Source of the DNA: Cellulosimicrobium marinum
GTDB lineage: Bacteria > Actinomycetota > Actinomycetes > Actinomycetales > Cellulomonadaceae
Reading direction: 5' to 3'
Assembly: GCF_020551945.1 (NCBI RefSeq)
Contig: NZ_JAJBZH010000002.1
Location: 310,001-374,000, forward strand
DNA length: 64,000 bases
The translations under genes were made by a program, and so were the position numbers. The notes beneath the pieces are model-generated. The model ran no database searches. It was not told where the DNA came from and was given only the letters and a program-made list of their open reading frames with translations. Below are positions 50,001-57,400 of the stretch, one piece after another; position 1 is the first letter of the stretch; each line of letters starts with the position of its first letter.

Positions 50001-52350
50001 CCTCCTCGCCGACGGCACCGTGGTGGACGGGCCGCAGGACCTGCCGATGGGTACGACGGTCGAGCTCACGGAGCAGACGCCGCTGCCCGAGATCCCCGGG
50101 GTGGACTGGGGGACGCCGTCGTTCGACCCGGGGTCGCCGATCACGATCGTCGGCCAGCAGAACGCGGTCGTCACCCTGACGAACACGGCCGACGCGGTGG
50201 TGGGCGGTTTCTCGCTCGCGAAGGCGGTGGCGGGGAACGCCGCGGGACTCGTCCCGGACGACACGGAGTTCCTCGTCGACTGGACGGCGACCGTCCCGGA
50301 CGGCGTGGTCTACGACGGCGAGACGTCGGGCACGCTCACGATCCTCGCCGACGGGACCGTGGTCGACGGGCCGCAGGACCTCCCGCTCGGGACCACGGTG
50401 AGCTTCACGGAGCAGACGCCGCTCCCCGAGATCGCGGGCATGGAGTGGGGCACGACGTCGATCGCCCCCGACCCGGTGACGGTCGGGGAGGGCGAGAACA
50501 CGCTCGTCACCGTGACCAACACCGCGACCGCGCTCGTCGGCGGCTTCTCCGTCGCGAAGAGCGTGACGGGCGACTCCGCGGGTGTCGTCCCGGACGACAC
50601 CGAGTTCACGGTGACCTGGACAGCCACCCTCCCGGACGGCGTGACGTACTCGCCCACGACCGGGACGCTGACGGTCCTCGCCGACGGGACGGTCGTGGAC
50701 GGTCCGCAGGACCTCCCGGTGGGGACCACCGTGACGTTCTCCGAGCCGTCGTTCCCGACGGTGCCGGGCGTCGACTGGGGGCTCCCGGCGGAGATCTCCC
50801 CGAACCCCGTGACGATCGAGGAGGACGCGAACACGCTCGTCACCGTGACGAACACGGCGAACTCGATCGTCGGCGGGTTCTCGCTCGCGAAGGCCGTGAC
50901 GGGTGACGCGTCCGGGCTCGTCCCGGGCGACACGGAGTTCCTCGTCGACTGGACCGCGACCGTCCCGGACGGTGTGGTGTACGACGGCGAGACGTCCGGG
51001 ACGCTGACGCTCCTCGCCGACGGGACGGTCGTCGACGGGCCGCAGGACCTCCCCGAGGGCACGACGGTGAGCTTCACCGAGCAGACGCCGCTGCCCGAGA
51101 TCCCCGGGGTCGAGTGGGGCACGCCGTCGTTCGATCCGGAGTCCCCGATCACCATCGAGGGCCAGGTCGTCACCGAGGTGACGCTGACGAACACCGCCGG
51201 CGCGCAGGTGGGCGGCTTCTCGCTCGCGAAGGCCGTGACGGGTGACGCGGCCGGGGTGGTGCCGGACGACACGGAGTTCCTCGTGGACTGGACCGCGACG
51301 ATCCCGGACGGTGCGACGTACGACGGCGACACGTCCGGCACGCTGACGGTCCTCGCGGACGGGACCGTGGTGGACGGGCCGCAGGACCTCCCGCTGGGCA
51401 CGACGGTCGAGCTCACCGAGCAGACCCCGCTGCCCGAGATCCCCGGCGTGATCTGGGGCCTCCCGTCGTTCGACCCCGCGGCGTCGATCACCGTCGAGGA
51501 GAGCGGCGAGACCGTCGCCGTCACCCTCACCAACACGGCCAGCAGCGAGGTCGGCGCCTTCGCCGTGGCGAAGACCGTCGACGGCGCGGGCACCGGCCTC
51601 GTGCCCGTCGACACCGCCTTCCAGGTCGCCTGGACGGCGGCGATCCCCGACGGCGTCGAGTACGACGGCGCGACGTCCGGCACGCTCACCGTCCTCGCCG
51701 ACGGGACGGTCGCCGACGGCCCGGACGACCTGCCCACCGGCACCGTCGTGACCTTCGAGGAGGTCGACCTGCCCGACGTCCCCGGCGTCACGTGGGGCAC
51801 CCCGGCGCTCTCCCCGTCCCAGATCACCATCGGGGCGGGCGACGACGTCGCCGGGGTGACGGTGACGAACACGGCGAACCAGGTCGTCGGTGGATTCTCC
51901 GTCGCCAAGGCCCTCACCGGTGACGGCGCGAGCGCCGTGCCCGACGACACCGCGTTCACCGTCACCTGGGCCGCGACCCTGCCCGACGGCTCGACCTACG
52001 ACGGCGACACCTCCGGCACCCTCACCGTCCTCGCCGACGGGACCGTCGTCGACGGGCCGCAGGACCTGCCCGTCGGCACCACCGTCGAGCTCGGCGAGGT
52101 CGACCTGCCCGACGTCGAGGACGTCGAGTGGGGCACGCCCGTGTTCACCGTCGACGGTGAGGAGACCACCACCGTCACGGTGGCGGACGGCGACCCCGCC
52201 CTCGTCACCCTGACGAACACCGCGACGCGGGACCGTCATCTCGCGACCACCGGGTCCGACGTCGTCGGCGCCCTCGGGGTCGCGGCGGCCCTCCTGCTCA
52301 GCGGCGTCGGCATCCTGATCGCCAGGTCACGACGACGCGGCGACGCCTGA
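47089..52350 (+). CDS. sortase-anchored surface protein: choice-of-anchor A domain plus twelve CnaB-like repeats
   Basis: The 1,753-residue protein has a signal peptide (about 10-45, ending PAAAA), a choice-of-anchor A type N-terminal domain (about 47-355, bounded by Cys49 and Cys356), and twelve DUF5979-like repeats of 111-114 residues (about 361-1710). It ends with LATTG, a hydrophobic helix and RSRRRGD, an LAxTG-type sorting signal for a class E sortase. Every repeat keeps a Lys near its start (xKxV), a Glu in (V/L)xxE and an Asn in TNTA/DNTA. That is the Lys-Glu-Asn set of self-forming isopeptide bonds. The ATG at 47089 follows GAGGAG. It should form a long protease-resistant stalk. No sortase gene is nearby. 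Confidence 0.9.
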   Translation: MTLRPTAPVLDRARRVVAALVAAALALAGALVLVTGPQARPAAAAIGFCPEDGDFPDIINPPPFFTDNNVAVYAGGDYTASGSSAETEGVLVVAGDATFDTPGSFNVGSVGAGSGIVPEPGATMLHVGGSMSVAAGTNVIVGAGLDGGGAVHVGGSLTNNGGLDTNGGPVETDMGADAALAPWQDFGSVIAESSAALGTVPDTGVVAAAGSSLSFVGDGTTTSMQVFTVSADVLDGTSEFVFTNIPEGTPILVNVVGDAPVSVSANFVSINGERVDDPANIGNAAAQTMWNFTGGGDVTVSGSGQWVGSVLAPNADQVVLTSSTNGRIYAGNDLTTAGNGNEQHNYPWIGPAPFDCIPSSSFAVQKAVSGEGAAAVPADTTFTVEYTYETPEGDTGGDTLTVPIGGELVYGPDLPVGTVVTIEEVDLPVVDGVEWGDVVIRINGEPQGNPATFTVEEGMTLTVTVDNTANLDGPEVGGFSVAKAVTGDASGLVPDDTEFTVEWTATIPDGATYDGETTGTLTILADGTVVDGPQDLPVGTTVTFSEPGVPEIEGVDWGVPDIAPNPVTVGAGENTLVTVTNTADAVVGGFSLAKTVTGDAAGLVPDDTAFDMLWVATLPDGVEYAGDTSGTLTVLADGTVVDGPQDLPIGTTVRFVEVPPLPDIDGVVWGPPSFSPESPITIEADTTIAITLTNTASTEVGGFAVRKVVAGDSSGVVPGDTEFLVDWTATIPDGVEYEGPTSGTLTILADGTVVDGPTDLPVGTVVTFTEQTPLPEVPGVDWGTPSISPTEVTIGAGDELAGVTVTNTADSVVGGFSVAKDVTGDAEGVVPDDTEFTVEWTATIPDGVVYDGETSGTLTVLADGTVVDGPQDLPVGTTVSFSEPDFPEIPGVDWGTPSFDPESPITIGDGTVTAVTVTNTADAVVGGFSLSKSVSGDAAGLVPGDTEFLVDWTATIPDGVEYDGETSGTLTLLADGTVVDGPQDLPMGTTVELTEQTPLPEIPGVDWGTPSFDPGSPITIVGQQNAVVTLTNTADAVVGGFSLAKAVAGNAAGLVPDDTEFLVDWTATVPDGVVYDGETSGTLTILADGTVVDGPQDLPLGTTVSFTEQTPLPEIAGMEWGTTSIAPDPVTVGEGENTLVTVTNTATALVGGFSVAKSVTGDSAGVVPDDTEFTVTWTATLPDGVTYSPTTGTLTVLADGTVVDGPQDLPVGTTVTFSEPSFPTVPGVDWGLPAEISPNPVTIEEDANTLVTVTNTANSIVGGFSLAKAVTGDASGLVPGDTEFLVDWTATVPDGVVYDGETSGTLTLLADGTVVDGPQDLPEGTTVSFTEQTPLPEIPGVEWGTPSFDPESPITIEGQVVTEVTLTNTAGAQVGGFSLAKAVTGDAAGVVPDDTEFLVDWTATIPDGATYDGDTSGTLTVLADGTVVDGPQDLPLGTTVELTEQTPLPEIPGVIWGLPSFDPAASITVEESGETVAVTLTNTASSEVGAFAVAKTVDGAGTGLVPVDTAFQVAWTAAIPDGVEYDGATSGTLTVLADGTVADGPDDLPTGTVVTFEEVDLPDVPGVTWGTPALSPSQITIGAGDDVAGVTVTNTANQVVGGFSVAKALTGDGASAVPDDTAFTVTWAATLPDGSTYDGDTSGTLTVLADGTVVDGPQDLPVGTTVELGEVDLPDVEDVEWGTPVFTVDGEETTTVTVADGDPALVTLTNTATRDRHLATTGSDVVGALGVAAALLLSGVGILIARSRRRGDA
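48169..52215 (+). repeat. twelve tandem 333-342 bp repeats in the surface protein gene
   Basis: Repeat starts (the V before GG/GA) are at 48514, 48847, 49186, 49525, 49861, 50200, 50536, 50869, 51208, 51550 and 51886; a more diverged first copy starts near 48169. Blocks such as LADGTVVDGPQDLP recur almost unchanged, so copies are being homogenised or were recently duplicated. Confidence 0.9.
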
Positions 52351-52359
52351 CGCACGCGA

Positions 52360-52394
52360 ACGGGCCGGTGACCCCTGCAGGGTCACCGGCCCGT
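52360..52394. terminator. 15-bp perfect hairpin after the surface protein gene
   Basis: ACGGGCCGGTGACCC and its exact complement enclose CTGCA. The element lies 10 bases after the surface-protein stop and 54 bases from the end of the convergent SRPBCC gene, so it may work in both directions. Confidence 0.78.
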
Positions 52395-52447
52395 CGTCGT
52401 CTCCCGGCGCGGCGGCGTCGAGCGTCGGGTCCGTGCTCGGCCCGCTG

Positions 52448-52861
52448 TCAGTCGTGTCCGGCGAGCGTGGTGAGAGCCTTCGCCCACAGGGCGTGGGCGC
52501 GCTCCGCACGGTCGGCCGACTCGATGTTCTCCTCGACGACACGCACCTGGGTGCCCGCGTCGTCCGCCTCGAGCGTGATCGTGATGTCGTGGTAGTTCTC
52601 CGGCACGTCGGGCAGGTCCATCGACGGGGAGAAGTGCGTGAACCGCATTCGGTGGGGGCGGTCCACCTCGAGGACCGTCCCCCAGTCCGCGAACTCGCGG
52701 CCCATGTAGTGGCCCTCGAACGTCACCGGGCTGCCCGGCCGGTAGTCCGTCTCGACGTTCATGCCGAGCATCCATCGCGCGCTCGGGTGCACCATCTCGG
52801 ACCACACGACCGACGGCGGTCGGGCGACGTGGACCTCGGCGGTCGTGGAATGGGGGGACAT
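52448..52861 (-). CDS. SRPBCC-family (START-like) protein
   Basis: The 137-residue protein fits the START-like/polyketide-cyclase fold. It has an N-terminal STTAEVHVARPPSVVWSEMV strand-helix, the PGSPVTFEGHYMGREFADWGTVLEVDRPHRMRFTHF sheet and a C-terminal helix (RAERAHALWAKALTTLAGH). Members bind hydrophobic ligands or act as AHSA1-like proteins. The ligand is unknown. The ATG at 52861 follows AGGAGG with five bases of spacing. It is divergent from the hydrolase gene at 52970. Confidence 0.87.
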   Translation of the reverse strand: MSPHSTTAEVHVARPPSVVWSEMVHPSARWMLGMNVETDYRPGSPVTFEGHYMGREFADWGTVLEVDRPHRMRFTHFSPSMDLPDVPENYHDITITLEADDAGTQVRVVEENIESADRAERAHALWAKALTTLAGHD

Positions 52862-52956
52862 GCGAACCTCCTGGGGGGACGGGGCCTGGAGCGACCGTAG
52901 ACCGTCACGCCGCGCCCGGCAGCCCGGGAAGCCGTGCGACGCACCGCCCGCCCGCG

Positions 52957-52962
52957 TAGGTT
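52957..52962 (+). promoter_or_regulatory. -10 box of leaderless mRNA for the alpha/beta hydrolase-like gene
   Basis: TAGGTT ends seven bases before the GTG at 52970. Confidence 0.6.
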
Positions 52963-52969
52963 CGGGCGC

Positions 52970-53938
52970 GTGACCCGACTCGTCCTCGTCCACGGACGCG
53001 ACAACCAGGGCCTCGACGCCGAGGAGCTGGAACGCACGTGGCGCACCGTCCTCGGCGCCGGGCTCGCCGCCGCGGGCACCCCGCGCACGATCACCGACGA
53101 CGACGCGACGTTCGTCTACTACGGCGACACCCTCGCCGCCCTGGCGCGCGGCGACGGCACCCCGCCCCCGGTGACCGTGCACACCGTCCCCGGGACGCGC
53201 GGGGACACGCTCCACGTCGACTCCCGCAGGATCGCCGCCCTGCCCGACGAGGAACGGGAGTTCGTCGAGTCCGTGACCAGCGAGGTGCTGCGCGCCGCCG
53301 GGGTCGACGCCGCCCGGCTGGGCGCGGAGGCCGACGAGCTCGCCGCGCTCGGCGCGGGTGCGCTCGCGGAGCCCGGTGGGTGGGTCAACGTCCTGCTGTC
53401 CGCGCTCGACCGGTACGTGCCCGGCCTGAGCAGCGGCGTGCTCCTGCTCCTCGTGCGCGACGTCTGGACGTACCTCCACGACCCGGACGTGCGCGCGACG
53501 CTCGACGACGCCCTCGCGGAGGCGATGCCGACGGACGAGCCCGCGGTCGTCGTCGCGCACTCCCTGGGCTCGGTCCTCGCGTACTCCGTGCTGCGCGAGC
53601 ACCGCCGGGCGTGCGACTGGGACGTCCCCCTGTTCCTCACCCTCGGCTCGCCCCTCGCGATCACCGCGATCCGCGACGCGCTCGCCGCTCGTTCCCCGCT
53701 GCGCGTGCCGGTCGAGGTGGACCGGTGGGTCGCCGTCCGGGACCGCCGTGACGCCCTCGCGCTCCACGGCCTCGGCCCGACGGCGTTCCCCCTCGCGCCG
53801 GGCTCGCCCCCGATCGAGGAGCTCGACGTCGACAACCCCGCGCCCGGCCGCCACGCCGCCGCCGTCCTCGTCGGCGACGGGCGCGTCCCCGCGGGCTACC
53901 TCGCCGTCCCGGAGGTCGCCGCCCTCCTGCCGAGGTAG
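52970..53938 (+). CDS. alpha/beta-hydrolase-like serine esterase/lipase
   Basis: The 322-residue protein begins with VTRLVLVHGRDNQG, a typical first strand and oxyanion loop. It carries the nucleophile motif VVVAHSLGSVLAYSVL (AHSLG, a GxSxG variant). A middle helical segment (about 100-180) probably forms a lid. The acid and His of the triad are not certain; an HAA near the C-terminus is a candidate. Similar proteins are often linked to caspase or surface-protein clusters, but none is here. The mRNA appears leaderless. The last codons, CTG CCG AGG TAG, lie inside a large inverted repeat. Confidence 0.8.
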   Translation: MTRLVLVHGRDNQGLDAEELERTWRTVLGAGLAAAGTPRTITDDDATFVYYGDTLAALARGDGTPPPVTVHTVPGTRGDTLHVDSRRIAALPDEEREFVESVTSEVLRAAGVDAARLGAEADELAALGAGALAEPGGWVNVLLSALDRYVPGLSSGVLLLLVRDVWTYLHDPDVRATLDDALAEAMPTDEPAVVVAHSLGSVLAYSVLREHRRACDWDVPLFLTLGSPLAITAIRDALAARSPLRVPVEVDRWVAVRDRRDALALHGLGPTAFPLAPGSPPIEELDVDNPAPGRHAAAVLVGDGRVPAGYLAVPEVAALLPR

Positions 53939-54149
53939 AACCGTGGTCATCCTGCGAGAGGGGGTGGGCGGCTGTGCCGGGTCTACCATCCGCGTCCTCG
54001 TTCCTCGGCCGCTCCCGCCAGACCCGCCACGACCCGGCGCAGCCGCCCACCCCCTCTCGCTCCAGTGATCCTCGCCATCCGGCTCGCGAACCTTCGTTCT
54101 ACCTCGGGTGACCACGGTTCTACCTCGGCAGACCTCGGTACTACCTCGG
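53927..54149. repeat. composite nested inverted repeat with 21-bp tandem units between convergent genes
   Basis: Outer arms 53927-53949 and 54109-54131 are perfect 23-bp complements. Inner arms 53954-53982 and 54032-54060 are 29-bp complements with one G-U-compatible mismatch. On the right side, (T/A)NCTACCTCGG recurs at 54097, 54118 and 54139, every 21 bp. The outer left arm contains the stop of the hydrolase gene (CCGAGGTAG), and the last tandem unit contains the stop of the threonine-aldolase-like gene (CCGAGGTAG on the minus strand). Confidence 0.85.
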
Positions 54150-55235
54150 GGCGAGGGCCGTGCGGATGTCGGCGGCGAAGGTGTCGACGTCGGCGGGGGT
54201 GGTGTCCCAGGCGCACATCCAGCGGACCTCGACACGCTCCGGGGTCTCGCCCGGGCCCCAGTCGTAGAAGCGGTGCGTCGCGCGCAGGCGGTGCACGACG
54301 TCGCGGGGCAGGGTCGCGAAGACCGCGTTGACCTGGGTGGGTTGCGTGAAGGCGAGGCCCGGGACGTCGGCCAGTCCCGCGCGCAGGCGGGTGGCCATCG
54401 CGTTGGCGTGGCGGGCGTTGCGGAGCCACAGCTCGTCGGCGTCGGTCATCTCGTCGACCTCGGCCACGACGTCGCCGACCGGCTCGAAGAGCGCGAGGAG
54501 CTGGGCGGAGACGTAGCGCATCTTCGACGCGAGCTGCATGGTCGCCTTGCGGACGAACTCGACGCCGTCGACGGCGGACGGGTCGAGCACGACGACGGCC
54601 TCACCGAGCGCGAGCCCGTTCTTCGTGCCGCCGAACGACAGCACGTCGACGCCGGCGTCCGTGGTGAGCGCCCGCAGGGGGACGTCGAGCGCGGCGGCCG
54701 CGTTCGCGAGGCGCGACCCGTCCAGGTGCACGCGCATGCCGTGGGAGTGCGCGGCGTCGGCCAGCGCCCGGACCTCGGCAGGGTCGTAGAGGGTGCCGAG
54801 CTCGGTCGACTGCGTGAGGGACACGACGAGCGGCTGGGCGCGGTGCGGGTCGCCGAGGTCGGCGGCGAACCGCTCCACGGCCTCGGGCGTGAGCTTCGCG
54901 TCGGGCGCGGGGACGGCGAGCACCTTGACGCCGCCGACCCGCTCGGGGGCGCCGTTCTCGTCGGTGTTCAGGTGCGCGTGCTCCGTCGCGACGACGGCGC
55001 CCCACCGCGGCAGCATCGCCATGAGCGACACGACGTTCGCGCCCGTCCCGGTGAGCACCGGGTAGGCCGTCGCGTCGGGACCGAACCGGGCACGCACGGC
55101 GTCCTGGAGGCGCACCGTCCAGGGGTCCTCGCCGTAGGCGACCTCGTGGCCGGCGCTCGCGGCGGCGAGCGCGGCGAGGACGTCGGGGTGTGCCGGGGCG
55201 TAGTTGTCGGAGGCGAACGACGCGGTCTGGTTCAC
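54141..55235 (-). CDS. threonine aldolase-family PLP enzyme
   Basis: The 364-residue protein is a fold-type I PLP enzyme of the beta-eliminating lyase/low-specificity threonine aldolase family. Key residues are His86 (TEHAH, stacking on PLP), Asp172 (HLDGSRLAN, binding the pyridine nitrogen) and Lys205 (LSFGGTKNG, Schiff base). It should cleave threonine to glycine and acetaldehyde or act on a related beta-hydroxy amino acid. The GTG at 55235 lies six bases after a TACCCT box, so the mRNA is probably leaderless. Its 3' end lies in the composite repeat shared with the convergent hydrolase gene. Confidence 0.93.
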   Translation of the reverse strand: MNQTASFASDNYAPAHPDVLAALAAASAGHEVAYGEDPWTVRLQDAVRARFGPDATAYPVLTGTGANVVSLMAMLPRWGAVVATEHAHLNTDENGAPERVGGVKVLAVPAPDAKLTPEAVERFAADLGDPHRAQPLVVSLTQSTELGTLYDPAEVRALADAAHSHGMRVHLDGSRLANAAAALDVPLRALTTDAGVDVLSFGGTKNGLALGEAVVVLDPSAVDGVEFVRKATMQLASKMRYVSAQLLALFEPVGDVVAEVDEMTDADELWLRNARHANAMATRLRAGLADVPGLAFTQPTQVNAVFATLPRDVVHRLRATHRFYDWGPGETPERVEVRWMCAWDTTPADVDTFAADIRTALAPR

Positions 55236-55241
55236 GCACCC

Positions 55242-55247
55242 AGGGTA
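55242..55247 (-). promoter_or_regulatory. -10 box of leaderless mRNA for the threonine aldolase-like gene
   Basis: TACCCT on the minus strand ends six bases before the GTG at 55235. Confidence 0.6.
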
Positions 55248-55289
55248 GGCGTGGCGCGCGAGCGGAACGGTGCGGGCCTAGCGTCGAGT

Positions 55290-55309
55290 CGACGCCGACA
55301 TCGGCGTCG
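55290..55309. promoter_or_regulatory. 20-bp palindrome upstream of the Pro-rich protein gene
   Basis: CGACGCCGA-CA-TCGGCGTCG is a perfect palindrome about 20 bases before the ATG at 55331, between a TAGCGT box (about 55279-55284) and the AGGAGG site. It could be an operator or an mRNA hairpin near the ribosome-binding site. Confidence 0.55.
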
Positions 55310-55330
55310 GCCACCCCAGGAGGTGCTGTG

Positions 55331-55687
55331 ATGACCACGATCCCCGACCCGGGTGCCGTGCCCGACGAGCCGAACTTCTCCGGGCTGCCGCCTGACGAGC
55401 GGGACACGTTCGGCAACGAGGCCGAGCCGACCGACCCTGCGGGGCCGACCGAGCCGGCGAACCCGGCCGGCCCCGGGCCGACCGATCCCGACCGTCCTGC
55501 GGAGCCGACCGTCGAGCCGCCGAAGTCCCCCGGGCCGCCGCCGGACCCGTCCACGCCCCCGCACGAGCCGGGGCCGGCCGAGCCGGTGCCGGGGGAGCCG
55601 CGGCCGAGCGACCCCGTCCCGGACGAGCCGGGCTGGCCGAGGACGCCCGGTCCGCCGCCCGGGCCCGACGGCCCGACGCGCGGCTGA
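55331..55687 (+). CDS. Pro-rich disordered small protein
   Basis: The 118-residue protein is about one-third proline with many Glu, Asp, Gly and Thr. The N-terminus (MTTIPDPGAVPDEPNFSGLP) has the only varied sequence. The rest is repetitive (EPTDPAGPTEPANPAGPGP...), so it is predicted disordered and cytoplasmic; no signal peptide or membrane helix is seen. The ATG at 55331 follows AGGAGG with seven bases of spacing, a strong site, and a GTG three bases earlier is also possible. Function is unknown. It ends nine bases before the convergent GH13 stop. Confidence 0.7.
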   Translation: MTTIPDPGAVPDEPNFSGLPPDERDTFGNEAEPTDPAGPTEPANPAGPGPTDPDRPAEPTVEPPKSPGPPPDPSTPPHEPGPAEPVPGEPRPSDPVPDEPGWPRTPGPPPGPDGPTRG

Positions 55688-55696
55688 GCCCGCGGG

Positions 55697-57400
55697 TCAC
55701 AGGAGTCGACGCGATCCCGGGTGGGTGACGCGGAGCCAGCGGTACCCGTACCCGTCCAGCCGGACCTCGGCCGTGCCGTCCTCGGCGGGCTCGACGTCGT
55801 CGCGGTCGAGCAGGTCGACGAGGCGTGCGTCGTCGGGCAGGTCGCCGAGCGCGAGCGGCACGACGGCCGGGTCGGGCGACAGGTTGTGCAGCGTCACCAT
55901 GGACGCGTCCTGCCACGTCGTGCGCAGCGCGACGACGGACGCGTGCGGCTGGTCGAGCACCTCCGGGTCGCCCCACCCGAGCTCGGGGCACTCGCGGTAG
56001 CGGTGCGCGAGCAACCGGACGAAGGACAGCAGCGAGTCGGGGTCGCGCCGCTGGTCGGCGACGTTGACGTGCTCGGGTGCGTACCCGTCGTCGGGCAGCG
56101 GGGCCGCGAGCCGCCGCCCGGCCGCCCGCGAGAAGCCTCCGTGGGCGCCCGACGTCCACTGCATGGGCGTGCGGACGGCGAGGCGGCCGGGGACGTCGAG
56201 GTTCTCACCCATGCCGATCTCCTCGCCGTAGAACAGGACGGGGGTGCCGGGCAGGGCGAACAGCAGCGAGTAGACCATCCGGATGCGGCGCGGGTCGCCG
56301 CCCAGCATCGGGGGCAGCCGACGGCGCAGCCCGCGCCCGTAGAGCTGCATCTCCTCCTCGGGCCCGAACGCCGCGAACACCTCGGCACGCTCGTCCTCGG
56401 AGAGCTTGTCGAGCGTGAGCTCGTCGTGGTTGCGCACGAACGTGGCCCACTGCGTGTCGTGCGGGATCGGCGGGCGGGCGCGCAGGGACGCGGCGAGCGG
56501 GCCGGCGTCGTGCCGTGCGAGCGACAGGTACATCGCCTGCATGGCGTTGAAGTCGAACTGCAGGGTCAGCTCGGTGCTCGTGGGGCCGCCCGCGTCGCCG
56601 TCGCCGGGGGCCTCGTCGCCGAAGTACCGTGCCTGCTCCTCGTAGGGCAGGTTGACCTCGCCCATGAGGATCGCGTCGCCCGAGCGTCGGCCGACGAACG
56701 CGCGCAGGAGGCGCAGCAGGTCGTGCGGGTCGTCGATCTCGTCCCCCGGGGCGGCTGCGGCGTCGGTGAGCGCGTACGGGACGGCGTCGACGCGGAAGCC
56801 GGAGATGCCGAGCTCGAGCCAGAACCCGATGGTCTTGGCGATGGCGTCGCGCACGTGCGGGTTCGCCGTGTTGAGGTCGGGCTGGTGACGGTAGAACCGG
56901 TGGCGGTACCACTCGCCGGTCTTCTCGTCGAGCGTCCAGATGCCGTCCTCCTGGTCGGGGAAGACCACCTGGTCCTTCGTGGGCGGCGGCTCGTCCGCGC
57001 GCCAGACGTAGTAGTCGCGGAACGGGTCGTCCGCGGACCGTCGCGCGGACCGGAACCACGGGTGCTGGTCCGACGTGTGGTTGATGACGAGGTCGACGAT
57101 GACGCGGATGCCGCGGTCCCGCGCGGTGCGGACCAGCTCGACGACGTCGCCCAGGTCGCCCAGCCGCGGGTCGACGCCGAGGAAGTCGGTGATGTCGTAG
57201 CCGTCGTCGCGCTCCGCCGTCGGGTAGAACGGCATGAGCCACAGGCAGGTGACGCCGAGGTCGGCGAGGTGGTCGATGCGCTGGACGAGGCCGGGGAAGT
57301 CGCCGACGCCGTCGTCGTCCCAGTCCATGAACGTCTCGACGTCGAGGCAGTAGACGACGGCGTTCTTCCACCACAGGTCGCCGGTGTCGCGGATCCTCAC
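55697..57400 (-). CDS. GH13 alpha-amylase-family enzyme, trehalose synthase-like
   Basis: The 567-residue protein has the four GH13 motifs: VIVDLVINHTSDQHPWF, GFRVDAVPY (nucleophile Asp), LMGEVNLP (acid/base Glu) and FVRNHDELTLDK (transition-state Asp). The start WWKNAVVYCLDVETFMDWDDDGVGDFPGL closely follows trehalose synthase-like enzymes of actinobacteria. TreS isomerises maltose to trehalose, but this sub-branch is not proven to do so. The GTG start overlaps the stop of the luciferase-like gene upstream (GTGA). It is cytoplasmic, with no signal peptide. Confidence 0.9.
   Translation of the reverse strand: MRIRDTGDLWWKNAVVYCLDVETFMDWDDDGVGDFPGLVQRIDHLADLGVTCLWLMPFYPTAERDDGYDITDFLGVDPRLGDLGDVVELVRTARDRGIRVIVDLVINHTSDQHPWFRSARRSADDPFRDYYVWRADEPPPTKDQVVFPDQEDGIWTLDEKTGEWYRHRFYRHQPDLNTANPHVRDAIAKTIGFWLELGISGFRVDAVPYALTDAAAAPGDEIDDPHDLLRLLRAFVGRRSGDAILMGEVNLPYEEQARYFGDEAPGDGDAGGPTSTELTLQFDFNAMQAMYLSLARHDAGPLAASLRARPPIPHDTQWATFVRNHDELTLDKLSEDERAEVFAAFGPEEEMQLYGRGLRRRLPPMLGGDPRRIRMVYSLLFALPGTPVLFYGEEIGMGENLDVPGRLAVRTPMQWTSGAHGGFSRAAGRRLAAPLPDDGYAPEHVNVADQRRDPDSLLSFVRLLAHRYRECPELGWGDPEVLDQPHASVVALRTTWQDASMVTLHNLSPDPAVVPLALGDLPDDARLVDLLDRDDVEPAEDGTAEVRLDGYGYRWLRVTHPGSRRLL

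Noticed and set aside
47053-52239. A 1,728-codon open frame on the minus strand
   Set aside because: It is an antisense shadow of the repeat-rich surface protein gene: very Arg/Asp/His-rich, with no motif, start site or ribosome-binding site. GC-rich third positions keep it open.
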